From the NCBI GenBank assembly GCA_958296025.1, contig OY282430.1, forward strand, positions 3,772,477-3,836,476: a stretch of 64,000 nt of DNA. The letters are read 5' to 3'. Position numbers and translations under genes: made by a program. This DNA is from an uncultured Pseudomonadales bacterium (lineage in GTDB: Bacteria; Pseudomonadota; Gammaproteobacteria; Pseudomonadales; Azotimanducaceae). Numbering within the stretch: position 1 is the stretch's first letter; every line of letters starts with the position of its first letter. Positions 44,273 through 53,077 of this stretch are shown here, one piece after another. The notes beneath the pieces are model-generated. The model did no database searches, had not been told where the DNA came from, and was given only the letters and a program-made list of their open reading frames with translations.

Positions 44273-47250
44273 CGGGCACCTCCCAGCAATGCAAGCAGTC
44301 TTCGCCCCAAGGCCCTCCACGTCGAATGGACCTCGGCGGCGGCATCTCCTCCAGCTTGCCGGGCCAACGCCGCCATGAACCGTTCGATCAACTGCCGCGC
44401 CGCGCCGTGCAGCAGCCGCCCCCCCACAGCGGCTACCTTGCCGGACAGCTGAATCGAGTAGCTATATTCGACCAAAGTGGCGAAGCCTTCCATCGGCTTC
44501 AGGTTGAAAACCCCCGCGCCGCTTGATGAGCCTAGGGGTCCGGCGGCGGAGCCGACTAGCTTGGCGGACCTTGGCTTGTCCAGATCCGTCAGGTCAAGGC
44601 GCACCTCGAAAAGGCCCTTGATCGGGCCAACGCCCAGCATCACATCACCCCGGAACCGATTGTCGCCAACCGCCTCCAATCGGTCACAGCCGGGGATGAT
44701 CTTGGCCATCTGCTGGGGATCCAGCAAAATATCCCAAACCGATTCCGGCGTTGCCGACACCTGGACTTCGCCGCTGCCCCCAATGCGGGGCTTGCCTTCC
44801 TCCGCTTTGGCCGGAGCGGTGCCTTCCGCCGGGGGCCTTTCCGAACTTTGGAGCCAAGCCAGCACCTTGGCGGGCGCCAAGGGCAACAGCACGTCTTCAA
44901 AGCCGAGGGCATCGGCCACCGCGTTGGCGATGCAGGCCGGGGTGGTGTACTGATTGCCTTCGGCAATGCCCTTGGCTCCCAATCTGGTGTAGGGGGAGGG
45001 GGTTGGAGTGGGATGCACCAACTGAAACTCCGGCACTTCGCATGCCGAGGGGACCAGATAATCAGCGAAGGTGCCGGACAGAAAGCTGCCGTCTTCGCCG
45101 TAGGCGAACTCCTCGTAAAAAGTGGCGCCGATGCCGGACGCCCAGGAGCCGCGAATCTGCCCCTCAGCCATGCCGGGATTGAGGATGGTCCCACAGTCGT
45201 GGGCGGTGGCGTATTGGTCGATGCGCACAACCCCGGTGGCCGGGTCGATCTCGACGCCGCAGAAATCGAAGCCGAAACCGTAAGCCAGCGAGGTGTTGAT
45301 TTCGTCCTTGGCGGAGGTTGGAGTCAGTTCCGGGGCGCTCCACATGGCGGTTTCCCGAATTCCGGGGTCCATGCCTTCCGGCAGGCTGGACGGTGACCAA
45401 TGGGCCAAGCCGCCAACTCGATAGAAGGGAACCGCATTGTCGGGATTGTGGGCGGCAAGAATTTTGCCGTTCTCGAACCGCAAGTCTTCGGCTGGGGCAT
45501 TAAGCATGGTGGCGGCGATGTCGGCCATTTTTTTGCGCACCCGCTCCGCCGCCAAATGCGCGGCGCTGACTGAGGCCGGCGAAAAGCGATTGGAGTAGTT
45601 GCCGGCGGCAAGGGACCAGCCATCCTTGGCCGTGTCGGTGTCCAAAGCCACGGCGATGTCGTCTGGGGCTAGGCCCAATTGGTCCGCCACCACCTGGGCC
45701 AGCACGGTTTGGTGGCCTTGGCCTTGGGGCACCGAATCGCCAACGACGTTGACCGAGCCGGTGGCGTCCACCGAAACGGTTACCGAAGCCACTGCCCCGT
45801 CCTTGGGGCCGGCCCGCCGCCGCTCATCGCCGGTTTTAAGCGTGGAGATGTAGCCCATGTTGGATTGGCTGGGTTCAACGCAAGCGGCGTAGCCGACGCC
45901 GTAGAGCTTGCCGGCCTGCAAGGCCGCTTGCTTGCGTTGTTTAAGGCGGTCCAAATCGCCGGCTGCCGAGGCTTCTTCAATGACGCGCTGGTAGTTACCT
46001 GAATCCAACAGGGCGCCGGCGATGGCTTGGTAAGGGAACTGCTCCGGCCTGATCAGATTCCGGCGCACCAACTCCAGTGGGTCCATCCCCAACTCCGACG
46101 CAACCTTCTGCATCATGCGCTCAACCGCGAAGTAGAGCTGCGGGCCGCCGAAGCCGCGCACGGCGCCGGAAGGGCATTTGTTTGTCACCACAACATGGTT
46201 GGTGACCTCCAGATTGCGGATGTCATAGCCGTTGGTGGAAACCCCGTGCATCCGGTACAGAGGCGCCGGCATCGGCGCACGCAGATAAGCGCCGTTGTCG
46301 TCCCAGTGGGTAAGCCGCAGGACGGTGATCTTGCCGGCCTCGGTGTAGGCCGCCTCGATCTTGGTGACGCGGTTGGCCGCGGAGCTGGCGGCGGACAGGT
46401 GCTCCAGCCGGTCCTCAATCCACTTGACCGGCCGTTTGGCCTTGCCGGCCAAAACGCACAGCACCACGATGTAGGGAAAGATGGTCAGCTTGGAGCCAAA
46501 GCTGCCGCCGGAGTTCTTGGGGCTGCGCAGGCGCAAGGCGTTGGAGCGTACGCGCAGCGCCCTAGTCATGACGGAATGCAGCGAGAAGGGGCCTTGGAAG
46601 TTGGAAAGCACGTCGAAGCCGCCAGTTTCGGCTACCGCTTCGGCAACCACCGCATAGGTCTCCATGGGGGTGATGGAGTTGCGCGGGTAGCGAATGGTCA
46701 ACGTAGCGCCGTGGTCCGCTTGGGCGAACGCCTCTTCCGGGGCGCCGTGGATGAAGTGGCGGGTGGAAACGCAATTGGAGTCGGCCCTGGGATGCAGCAA
46801 CGGCGCATCCGGCGCCAATGCCTGGAGCGGGTCAACCACCGCGGCCAGCGGCCGGTACTCAACCTTGATGGCCTCCACAGCGTCCTCCGCGAGGTAGCGG
46901 TTGGTGGCGGCCACCGCGGCGACGGGCTCGCCCATATAGCGCACCCGGTCCGTCGCCATGCCGTAGTAGTCAATGGGATTTTGAAAACCGACTAGCATCG
47001 GGTCGGTGCGTTCGGCCAAGTCCTTGCCGGTCACCACGGCATGCACTCCGGACATCTTCAGCGCCGAACAATCAATGGAGACGATTTCAGCGTGGGGATG
47101 GGGAGAGCGCAGAATTGCGGCATGGAGGGTCCCGGGCTTGACCGGCAAGTCATCCACAAATTCGCCCTTGCCGGTCAACAGCGCAAGGTTCTCCCGGCGC
47201 AGGGTCCGCCGCCCGACATGCTTGTTGGGGGGCTGCACCTGCTCGGGCAT
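44269..47250 (-). CDS. Molybdenum hydroxylase large subunit fused to CoxG domain
   Basis: 993 residues from ATG 47250; the open frame further upstream shadows the Hyu gene. Residues about 15-790 are the molybdopterin-binding large subunit: RTLRRENLALLTGKGEFVDD, PSPYTRLGAKGIAEGNQY with the catalytic Glu, and QGQGHQTVLAQ. The active-site loop reads PSGAVRGFGGPQ, unlike AYRCSFR of true CO dehydrogenase. Residues about 825-965 are a CoxG/SRPBCC domain (VQVSATPESVWDILLDPQQM ... IPGCDRLE), normally a separate protein that helps recruit the enzyme to the membrane. It probably hydroxylates a heterocyclic or aldehyde substrate, not CO. Confidence 0.93.
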   Translation of the reverse strand: MPEQVQPPNKHVGRRTLRRENLALLTGKGEFVDDLPVKPGTLHAAILRSPHPHAEIVSIDCSALKMSGVHAVVTGKDLAERTDPMLVGFQNPIDYYGMATDRVRYMGEPVAAVAATNRYLAEDAVEAIKVEYRPLAAVVDPLQALAPDAPLLHPRADSNCVSTRHFIHGAPEEAFAQADHGATLTIRYPRNSITPMETYAVVAEAVAETGGFDVLSNFQGPFSLHSVMTRALRVRSNALRLRSPKNSGGSFGSKLTIFPYIVVLCVLAGKAKRPVKWIEDRLEHLSAASSAANRVTKIEAAYTEAGKITVLRLTHWDDNGAYLRAPMPAPLYRMHGVSTNGYDIRNLEVTNHVVVTNKCPSGAVRGFGGPQLYFAVERMMQKVASELGMDPLELVRRNLIRPEQFPYQAIAGALLDSGNYQRVIEEASAAGDLDRLKQRKQAALQAGKLYGVGYAACVEPSQSNMGYISTLKTGDERRRAGPKDGAVASVTVSVDATGSVNVVGDSVPQGQGHQTVLAQVVADQLGLAPDDIAVALDTDTAKDGWSLAAGNYSNRFSPASVSAAHLAAERVRKKMADIAATMLNAPAEDLRFENGKILAAHNPDNAVPFYRVGGLAHWSPSSLPEGMDPGIRETAMWSAPELTPTSAKDEINTSLAYGFGFDFCGVEIDPATGVVRIDQYATAHDCGTILNPGMAEGQIRGSWASGIGATFYEEFAYGEDGSFLSGTFADYLVPSACEVPEFQLVHPTPTPSPYTRLGAKGIAEGNQYTTPACIANAVADALGFEDVLLPLAPAKVLAWLQSSERPPAEGTAPAKAEEGKPRIGGSGEVQVSATPESVWDILLDPQQMAKIIPGCDRLEAVGDNRFRGDVMLGVGPIKGLFEVRLDLTDLDKPRSAKLVGSAAGPLGSSSGAGVFNLKPMEGFATLVEYSYSIQLSGKVAAVGGRLLHGAARQLIERFMAALARQAGGDAAAEVHSTWRALGRRLLALLGGAR

Positions 47251-47264
47251 CGCAAAGTCAGTGA

Positions 47265-50200
47265 TTAGGTGCCTCCGAAGCCGCCGCCGCCCGGCGTTTT
47301 CATGACGAACAGGTCGCCGGGCGCCATCTCCACTTGGTCGTTGCTGCGCAGATTCACAAGAGTGCCGTCGGCGCGAACGACAGAGTTCTTGCCGCACTTG
47401 CCCGGCCCGCCGCCCTGCAGGCCAAAGGGCGGGACCACGCGGTGGGAGGTCAACAGGGTGGCGGTCATGGCCTCCAGGAAGCGCAGCTTGCGCACCACGC
47501 CGTCGCCGCCGTGCTGTCTGCCTTGGCCGCCGGCGCCGCGGCGGATGGAGAACTCCTCCGTGCGCACCGGATAACGCAGCTCCAACACTTCCGGGTCGGT
47601 CATGCGGGTGTTGGTCATGTGGGTGTGAACGGCGCTTGCTCCTGGATGGTCCGGGCCGGCCCCGGCCCCGCCGCATATCGTTTCGTAGTTTTGCTGCCGG
47701 TCGTTGCCGTAGATGAAGTTGTTCATGGTGCCTTGGCCGGCGGCCAGCACTCCGAGGGCGCCGTACAGTGCGTTGGTGACGGCTTGAGACACTTCGGTGT
47801 TGCCGGCGATCACCGCCGCGGGATACTCCGGGTCAATCATTGATCGCTTTGGCAGGATCAGCTTAATGGGCTTCAGGCAGCCCTCATTCAGCGGAATTTG
47901 ATCCTTGACCAAGGTGCGGAAAACGTAGAGCACAGCCGCTTTGCAGACCGCCACCGGGGCGTTGTAGTTGCTGCGGTTCTGCTTTGAGGTGCCGCTGAAG
48001 TCGATGGTGGCGGAACGACTGGCTTGGTCCACCGAGATTTTCACCTTGATGACGCTGCCCTCGTCCATGGGATATTCGAAGGTGCCGTCCTTAAGCACGT
48101 CGATGACCCGGCGCACGGATTCCTCAGCGTTGTCCTGAACATGCTTCATGTAGGCGCTCACCACGTCAATGCCGTAGTGGGCCACCATCTTGCGCAGTTC
48201 GGCGGCACCGGTTTCGTTGGCGGCAATCTGCGCAGCTAGGTCGGCCAGGTTCTGCTCCACATTGCGGCACGGATAGCGGCCGGAGCCCAGCAGCTCCCGG
48301 AGTGCTTGCTCGCGCAGTTCGCCACCTTCCACGATCAGGAAGTTGTCGATCAGCACTCCCTCCTCGTCGATGTGGGTGCTGTCCGGCGGCGCCGAACCGG
48401 GGGTGCGCCCGCCGATGTCCGCGTGGTGGCCCCGGGCGCCGAGATAAAAGAGGATGTTTTGGCCGGCGTCGTCGAACGCCGGGGTGATCAGGGTGACGTC
48501 CGGCAGATGGGTGCCGCCGGCGTAGGGGGCGTTCAGGGCGTAAACATCACCCGGCTTGATGCGGCCTTGGTTGGCGTTGATGATGGATTTTACGGACTCC
48601 CCCATCGAACCCAAGTGGACGGGCACATGGGGGGCGTTGGCGACGAGATTGCCCCTAGCGTCGAACAGGGCGCAGGAGAAGTCCAGCCGCTCCTTGATGT
48701 TGACGGAATAGGCGGTGTTCTGCAGGGTGGCGCCCATCTGCTCGGCGATGGACATGAACAGGTTGTTGAACACCTCCAGCATCACCGGGTCGGCATTGGT
48801 GCCCACCGCTTCGGTCTTCTCCCGCTCGACGTAGCGCTCCAGCAGCAGGTGGCCGCGGTGGTTGAGGGCGCCGCGCCAGCCGGGCTCCAGAACGATGGTG
48901 GCGGTGGGTTCGATGATGATGGCCGGGCCGACGACGCGTTGGCCAGGGCGCAGATCGCTACGGTCATAGAGGGCGGCGTCGCGCCACTCGCCGCTTCCGT
49001 ACATCCGCACCAAACCTCGCTTGACGGGCGTATCCTCGGCGGGCGGCACCGGCGTCTCCGGGTCGATTGCCGCTTCGGTGACGCCGATGGCCTCCACCGA
49101 CGCCGCCTCCACCACCAAGCCCCGCTGCCGGGCGATGAAGCCGAACCTTTGCCGATGCGCCTGCTCAAACTCCTGCTGCATCTGCGCCCTTGGACCGGCA
49201 TTGACCAGCAGGTTGGTGTCCGTACCTTCGTAACGCAGGTGGATCTTGGTGACGACGGAGATGTTGCCTTCCCCGATGCCTTGATCGCGCACTTCCCGGC
49301 GGGCGGATGCGGCCAAGGGATCGCATTGCTCGGCCAGCTGTGATTCCAAGTCGGCGGCGGCGAAATCGAAGCCCAACTGTGTCTCCCGCAGGGCGCGGAT
49401 TTCCGCCAAGCCCATGCCGTAGGCGGACAGCACCCCGGCGAAGGGGTGCAGGAAAATGCTGGTCATGCCCAAGGCGTCCGCGACTAGGCAAGCATGCTGG
49501 CCGCCGGCGCCGCCGAAGCAGTTCAGGGTGTATTCGGTGACGTCATAGCCGCGCTGCACGGAGATCTTCTTGATGGCGTTGGCCATGTTCTCCACGGCAA
49601 TGCGCAGGAAGCCTTCGGCCACCTCTTCGGCGCCGACGGCTTTGCCTTGGGTGGCGGACACCCTCCCCGCCAGCTTGGAGAACTTGCTTTGCACCGTTTC
49701 CAAGTCCAGCGGGAGGTCACCGTCGGGACCGAAGATGGCGGGAAAGTGGCGCGGCTGGATCTTGCCGAGCATCAGGTTGCAATCGGTCACCGCCAAGGGG
49801 CCACCGCGCCGGTAGCAGGCCGGGCCGGGGTTGGCCCCGGCGGATTCCGGCCCCACCCGGAAGCGGGTGCTGTCGAACTGCAGCACCGAGCCACCGCCAG
49901 CTGCCACGGTGTGGATGTGCATCATGGGCGCCCTCATGCGCACACCGGCCACCAAGGTCTCGAAGCTGCGCTCGTATTCCCCGTCGTAGTGGGCCACGTC
50001 CGTGGAGGTGCCACCCATGTCGAAGCCGATCAGTTTGGTGATGCCGCTCATGGCGGCACCGCGAACCATGCCGACTACGCCACCGGCTGGGCCGGAAAGA
50101 ATGGCGTCCTTGCCCTGGAACAGGCGGGCGTCGGTGAGGCCGCCGTTGGATTGCATGAACATGAGCTGCGGGCCGTCGCTTCCTTCGACACCCAGCTCAT

Positions 50201-50873
50201 CGGCCACCTGCTGCACATAGCGGCACAGAATGGGGGAAAGGTAGGCATCGACCACCGTGGTGTCGCCCCGGGAGACCAGCTTCACCAGCGGGCTGGCTTG
50301 GTGGCTCAAGGAGATTTGCGTGAAGCCGACCCGCCGGCAGAGTTCCCCAGCGCGAAGCTCGTGGTCGTGGTGCCGATAGCCGTGCATGAAGGCCACCGCC
50401 ACCGCCCGGATGCCGCTGTCGAAGGCTTCCTGAAGATCCGCCTGAACCTGCTCCTCGTTCAAGGGGGTGTGTACTGCGCCTTGGGCATCGACCCGCTCGT
50501 CCACTTCGATGACCCGTTCGTAGAGCATTTCCGGCAGCACGATGTTCAGGGCGAACAGGTCCGGCCGGGCTTGGTAGCCGATGCGCAGAATGTCGCCGAA
50601 GCCCTTGGTGGTGACGAACAGGGTGCGGTCTCCCTTGCGCTCCAGCAGCGCGTTGGTGGCCACCGTGGTGCCCATCTTGACGTGCTCCAAGGTGTTGGGG
50701 GGAATGGGCGCCCCTGCTTCGAGTCCCAGAAGGTCGCGGATGCCCTGCACCGCGGCGTCCTCGTAACGCTCCGGGTTTTCCGAGAGCAGCTTGTGGCAGA
50801 TCAGTTGGCCGTCCGGGCGCTTGGCCACCAGATCGGTGAAGGTGCCGCCCCGGTCAATCCAGATTTGCCACAT
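47265..50873 (-). CDS. Fused HyuA-HyuB ATP-dependent hydantoinase/5-oxoprolinase
   Basis: 1202 residues from ATG 50873 ([19 protein letters not shown] is the family N-terminus). HyuA half to about residue 670: RGGTFTD phosphate loop, [27 protein letters not shown] and AAGGGSVL. HyuB half after that: [36 protein letters not shown] and TPGGGGFG at the end. The family uses ATP to open lactam or imide rings: 5-oxoproline, N-methylhydantoin, caprolactam. It lies 14 bases before the molybdenum hydroxylase and 31 after the GntR gene, suggesting that it opens a ring made by the hydroxylase. Substrate unproven. Confidence 0.95.
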   Translation of the reverse strand: MWQIWIDRGGTFTDLVAKRPDGQLICHKLLSENPERYEDAAVQGIRDLLGLEAGAPIPPNTLEHVKMGTTVATNALLERKGDRTLFVTTKGFGDILRIGYQARPDLFALNIVLPEMLYERVIEVDERVDAQGAVHTPLNEEQVQADLQEAFDSGIRAVAVAFMHGYRHHDHELRAGELCRRVGFTQISLSHQASPLVKLVSRGDTTVVDAYLSPILCRYVQQVADELGVEGSDGPQLMFMQSNGGLTDARLFQGKDAILSGPAGGVVGMVRGAAMSGITKLIGFDMGGTSTDVAHYDGEYERSFETLVAGVRMRAPMMHIHTVAAGGGSVLQFDSTRFRVGPESAGANPGPACYRRGGPLAVTDCNLMLGKIQPRHFPAIFGPDGDLPLDLETVQSKFSKLAGRVSATQGKAVGAEEVAEGFLRIAVENMANAIKKISVQRGYDVTEYTLNCFGGAGGQHACLVADALGMTSIFLHPFAGVLSAYGMGLAEIRALRETQLGFDFAAADLESQLAEQCDPLAASARREVRDQGIGEGNISVVTKIHLRYEGTDTNLLVNAGPRAQMQQEFEQAHRQRFGFIARQRGLVVEAASVEAIGVTEAAIDPETPVPPAEDTPVKRGLVRMYGSGEWRDAALYDRSDLRPGQRVVGPAIIIEPTATIVLEPGWRGALNHRGHLLLERYVEREKTEAVGTNADPVMLEVFNNLFMSIAEQMGATLQNTAYSVNIKERLDFSCALFDARGNLVANAPHVPVHLGSMGESVKSIINANQGRIKPGDVYALNAPYAGGTHLPDVTLITPAFDDAGQNILFYLGARGHHADIGGRTPGSAPPDSTHIDEEGVLIDNFLIVEGGELREQALRELLGSGRYPCRNVEQNLADLAAQIAANETGAAELRKMVAHYGIDVVSAYMKHVQDNAEESVRRVIDVLKDGTFEYPMDEGSVIKVKISVDQASRSATIDFSGTSKQNRSNYNAPVAVCKAAVLYVFRTLVKDQIPLNEGCLKPIKLILPKRSMIDPEYPAAVIAGNTEVSQAVTNALYGALGVLAAGQGTMNNFIYGNDRQQNYETICGGAGAGPDHPGASAVHTHMTNTRMTDPEVLELRYPVRTEEFSIRRGAGGQGRQHGGDGVVRKLRFLEAMTATLLTSHRVVPPFGLQGGGPGKCGKNSVVRADGTLVNLRSNDQVEMAPGDLFVMKTPGGGGFGGT

Positions 50874-50904
50874 AATGACGATGACCCCGACTCCAGACGT
50901 GAAT

Positions 50905-51684
50905 TCAGGGAATGGCGGCACCGCCAAGCGACAGCGCCACTTCCTTGGTCGCCTCGGACAGATCCAAACCTTCGACGTGCCCAGTTTCGATGGCCCGCAC
51001 GATCCTGCTGCGAAACAATTGAGTGTGCGCCCGACCGAGCCTTTCGGCGGCGTCCGCATCGCGCCGCTGCATAGCCTCGATGATGGCGTCATGCTCTTTG
51101 ACGACCTTTCCGTAATAGCCTTCAATAAATTCCGGGTCTTCCAGGGCGGAGCCGAAGGCGGAGCGAGCCAAGCGCAGCCCGGTGGACATAAGGTCTTCGT
51201 AAAACTCGCGGACGTATTTGTTGCAGCAAGCTTCGGCGGTGACAATGTGGTAATGCTTGTTGATCTCGGTCATCGCCACGACATCTAGGGTGTGCGCAGC
51301 GTCTGCGAACTCTCTGTTAAGGGAGCGCATTTCGCCAAGCTGCGCTTCGCTGCGGCGCCGGGCGCTGAGGCGCAGAACCAAGCGCTGACAGATGTCCAGG
51401 GCTTCAAAGAAGCGGGGCACGTCGGCGATGTCCATCTCAGCGACGCGTGCGCCGCGGTTGGGGAGCAAGCTGATCAGGCCTTCGGAGGCCAGCCGAATCA
51501 GCGCCTCCCGCACTGGTGTGCGGGACACCCCAAAGCGCTCCTGCAGGGGCGCCTCCTGAATGTTGGTCCCCGGCTGCAGACGCAGGTGCAGTATGTCGTT
51601 GCGCAGCCCGTCATAGACGGCGTTGGCCCCGGAACCCTTGGGGCGCCCCCGCGCTTTGGCGATGTTTTGCGATGCTCCACTCAT
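50905..51684 (-). CDS. GntR-family (FCD) transcriptional regulator
   Basis: 259 residues from ATG 51684. N-terminal winged helix (about 25-85): VYDGLRNDILHLRLQPGTNI, LQERFGVSRTPVREALIRLA; C-terminal all-helical FCD effector domain with likely metal ligands (Asp/His in ALDICQRLVLRL, NKHYH and KEHDAIIEA). FCD regulators usually respond to carboxylates or related metabolites. It is the first gene of the Hyu-molybdenum-hydroxylase operon, and divergent from the OsmC gene; inverted repeats at 51713 and 51732 lie in the promoter region. Local repressor of the operon is the natural guess. Confidence 0.93.
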   Translation of the reverse strand: MSGASQNIAKARGRPKGSGANAVYDGLRNDILHLRLQPGTNIQEAPLQERFGVSRTPVREALIRLASEGLISLLPNRGARVAEMDIADVPRFFEALDICQRLVLRLSARRRSEAQLGEMRSLNREFADAAHTLDVVAMTEINKHYHIVTAEACCNKYVREFYEDLMSTGLRLARSAFGSALEDPEFIEGYYGKVVKEHDAIIEAMQRRDADAAERLGRAHTQLFRSRIVRAIETGHVEGLDLSEATKEVALSLGGAAIP

Positions 51685-51712
51685 GCCTGCAACGAACCTG
51701 CCCACAGTTTGC

Positions 51713-51725
51713 ATACACATTGTAT
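51713..51725. promoter_or_regulatory. ATAC-N5-GTAT repeat in the GntR/OsmC divergent region
   Basis: ATACACATTGTAT, of the same form as the palindrome at 37175. It overlaps TATAAT (51723-51728), a consensus -10 box for the OsmC gene, so binding here would block that promoter. The matching -35 is poor. Confidence 0.45.
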
Positions 51726-51731
51726 AATACG

Positions 51732-51743
51732 GTGTCTGGACAC
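51732..51743. promoter_or_regulatory. Palindrome GTGTCTGGACAC
   Basis: Five-base perfect arms (GTGTC/GACAC) with a two-base centre, seven bases after the TATAAT. It could be a second operator for the GntR protein or another regulator. Confidence 0.3.
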
Positions 51744-51787
51744 AATCGCAAATCCCCGATCGAGGCAACCAAAAGGAGAAATCCATT

Positions 51788-52255
51788 ATGGCCAACGTAA
51801 GAGTCCGAACCAAGAACATTCCCTTTAGGATGACGGCGCAGTGCTCCAGCCATGCCCGCACCGACGTTGCCGTGCGGGACGTTGCCGTGACGGTGGATGA
51901 GCCCTTGGCGCGCGGCGGCACCAATCAGGGGCTGGCGCCTACCGAGCTCGCCTTGGCGTCCCTGTTGGGCTGCACCAACGTTATTCTCAACATGTGCGCG
52001 AGGAAGGCAGGTCTGCAGGTGGATGCGCTGGACCTAGCCTTGGACGCGGAGCTTGACCCTAGGGGCGTCATGCTGCTGGAGGAGGTCGATGCGCCCTTCC
52101 CCAAGGTCAGGCTGACGATCAACCTGCAGGCCAAGGGCAGCCAAGAGGCGCTGGGCCAAGTCAAGCGCGACTTGCGCCGTTTTTGCCCGGTCTCAAAACT
52201 CTTCTCCAGCAGCGGCAGCGAACTGATTGAGGACTGGCAGGTTGAATGGACCTAA
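51788..52255 (+). CDS. OsmC/Ohr-family protein
   Basis: 155 residues; AAGGAG nine bases before the ATG. OsmC fold with both redox cysteines: ASLLGCTNVILNM and RFCPVSKLF. Family members reduce organic or fatty-acid hydroperoxides through the cysteine pair, usually with lipoyl donors. Divergent from the GntR regulator, it may detoxify peroxides or electrophiles formed during the neighbouring oxidative pathway. It converges on the epoxide-hydrolase-like gene 33 bases downstream. Confidence 0.9.
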   Translation: MANVRVRTKNIPFRMTAQCSSHARTDVAVRDVAVTVDEPLARGGTNQGLAPTELALASLLGCTNVILNMCARKAGLQVDALDLALDAELDPRGVMLLEEVDAPFPKVRLTINLQAKGSQEALGQVKRDLRRFCPVSKLFSSSGSELIEDWQVEWT

Positions 52256-52288
52256 TTTGGGCTCTGCGCCAGCCAACAAGCCCCGGCG

Positions 52289-53029
52289 TCATTCAATCCG
52301 AGCGGCGGCGAGGCGGGATTGGAATTGGCCCAGATCGAAGTAGTCCCGCCAGGCGGCGATCTTGCCACCGGCGGTCTCGAACACGCCCATCACCGGCACC
52401 TCCACCCAAACACCGTTAACCTTGAACTTGTCCACCCGCTCGGTGAGCACCACATCAGCATCCACCGCCAAGTTAAGCACATCCCATTGCACCTCTTCCG
52501 AGGACGCCATGAAGCCGGCTAGGGACTCGCGGATGGCGGCCTTGCCCTGCACGGCCGGCATGGGGATGTTGTGGTACAGGGCATCTTCGGTGAAGCAGTC
52601 GATGATGGCGTCCAAGTCAATGCGGTTGAAGCCGTCGATCATCGCCAATACCACGGATTGCGCTTTGCCCATGGGGTCCTTCTCCTGACTTTGCTGATGG
52701 ATGAATTCGCCATACTCCCGCCAAGCCTCGGCGAAGCCGCCCAGCCCCCGGCCTTGGGTGCCGGAGGTCTGTGCATCTTGTGCGGCGGCCTGCTCCACTA
52801 GGGCGAGGATGGCCTGGGCGGTGGCGCTGTCGAGGTCCAGCCGCAGCATGTCCGTCTCCGGCCCGCCCCGATGTCCCGGCGGCTTGGCCAAGGGCGCCCC
52901 GCCAAGGGCAAGGCGCAACGGGCGGGCTAGGTTCGGGGCGTGGCGCAACAGCTCAAGGCTCTGCTCCAGCATCCAGCGCGACCAATAATCGGGCCGCTGG
53001 CAAAGCTCCTTGTAGTTGGCCCAATCCAA
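52289..53029 (-). CDS. Limonene-epoxide-hydrolase-like protein with unknown N-terminal domain
   Basis: 246 residues. Residues about 120-245 form a SnoaL/limonene-1,2-epoxide hydrolase domain with the Asp-Arg-Asp triad apparently intact (Arg198 and Asp200 in TERVDKF, Asp229 in AAWRDYFD) and VPVMGVFE. Residues 1-110 are a separate helical segment (ANYKELCQRPDYWSRWMLEQ ... HRGGPETDMLRLDLD) that I do not recognise. The frame starts with TTG at 53029; no good ribosome binding site is seen, and start at an internal Met20 or Met120 is possible. Predicted to hydrate an epoxide or act on a small hydrophobic substrate. Confidence 0.8.
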   Translation of the reverse strand: MDWANYKELCQRPDYWSRWMLEQSLELLRHAPNLARPLRLALGGAPLAKPPGHRGGPETDMLRLDLDSATAQAILALVEQAAAQDAQTSGTQGRGLGGFAEAWREYGEFIHQQSQEKDPMGKAQSVVLAMIDGFNRIDLDAIIDCFTEDALYHNIPMPAVQGKAAIRESLAGFMASSEEVQWDVLNLAVDADVVLTERVDKFKVNGVWVEVPVMGVFETAGGKIAAWRDYFDLGQFQSRLAAARIE

Positions 53030-53077
53030 GTTCGCACCAAACTGCTGCGCTCCTTATGCAGCGCGAGTCGGGCTGCT

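Noticed and set aside
42945-47250. Annotation as aerobic CO dehydrogenase (coxMSL)
   Set aside because: The active-site loop lacks AYRCSFR and AYRGAGR and no coxD/E/F maturation genes are nearby; only the general enzyme family is supported.
49494-51074. 526-codon open frame on the plus strand opposite the HyuAB gene
   Set aside because: Antisense of a full-length, well-conserved enzyme; composition is repetitive His/Gly/Val without motifs.
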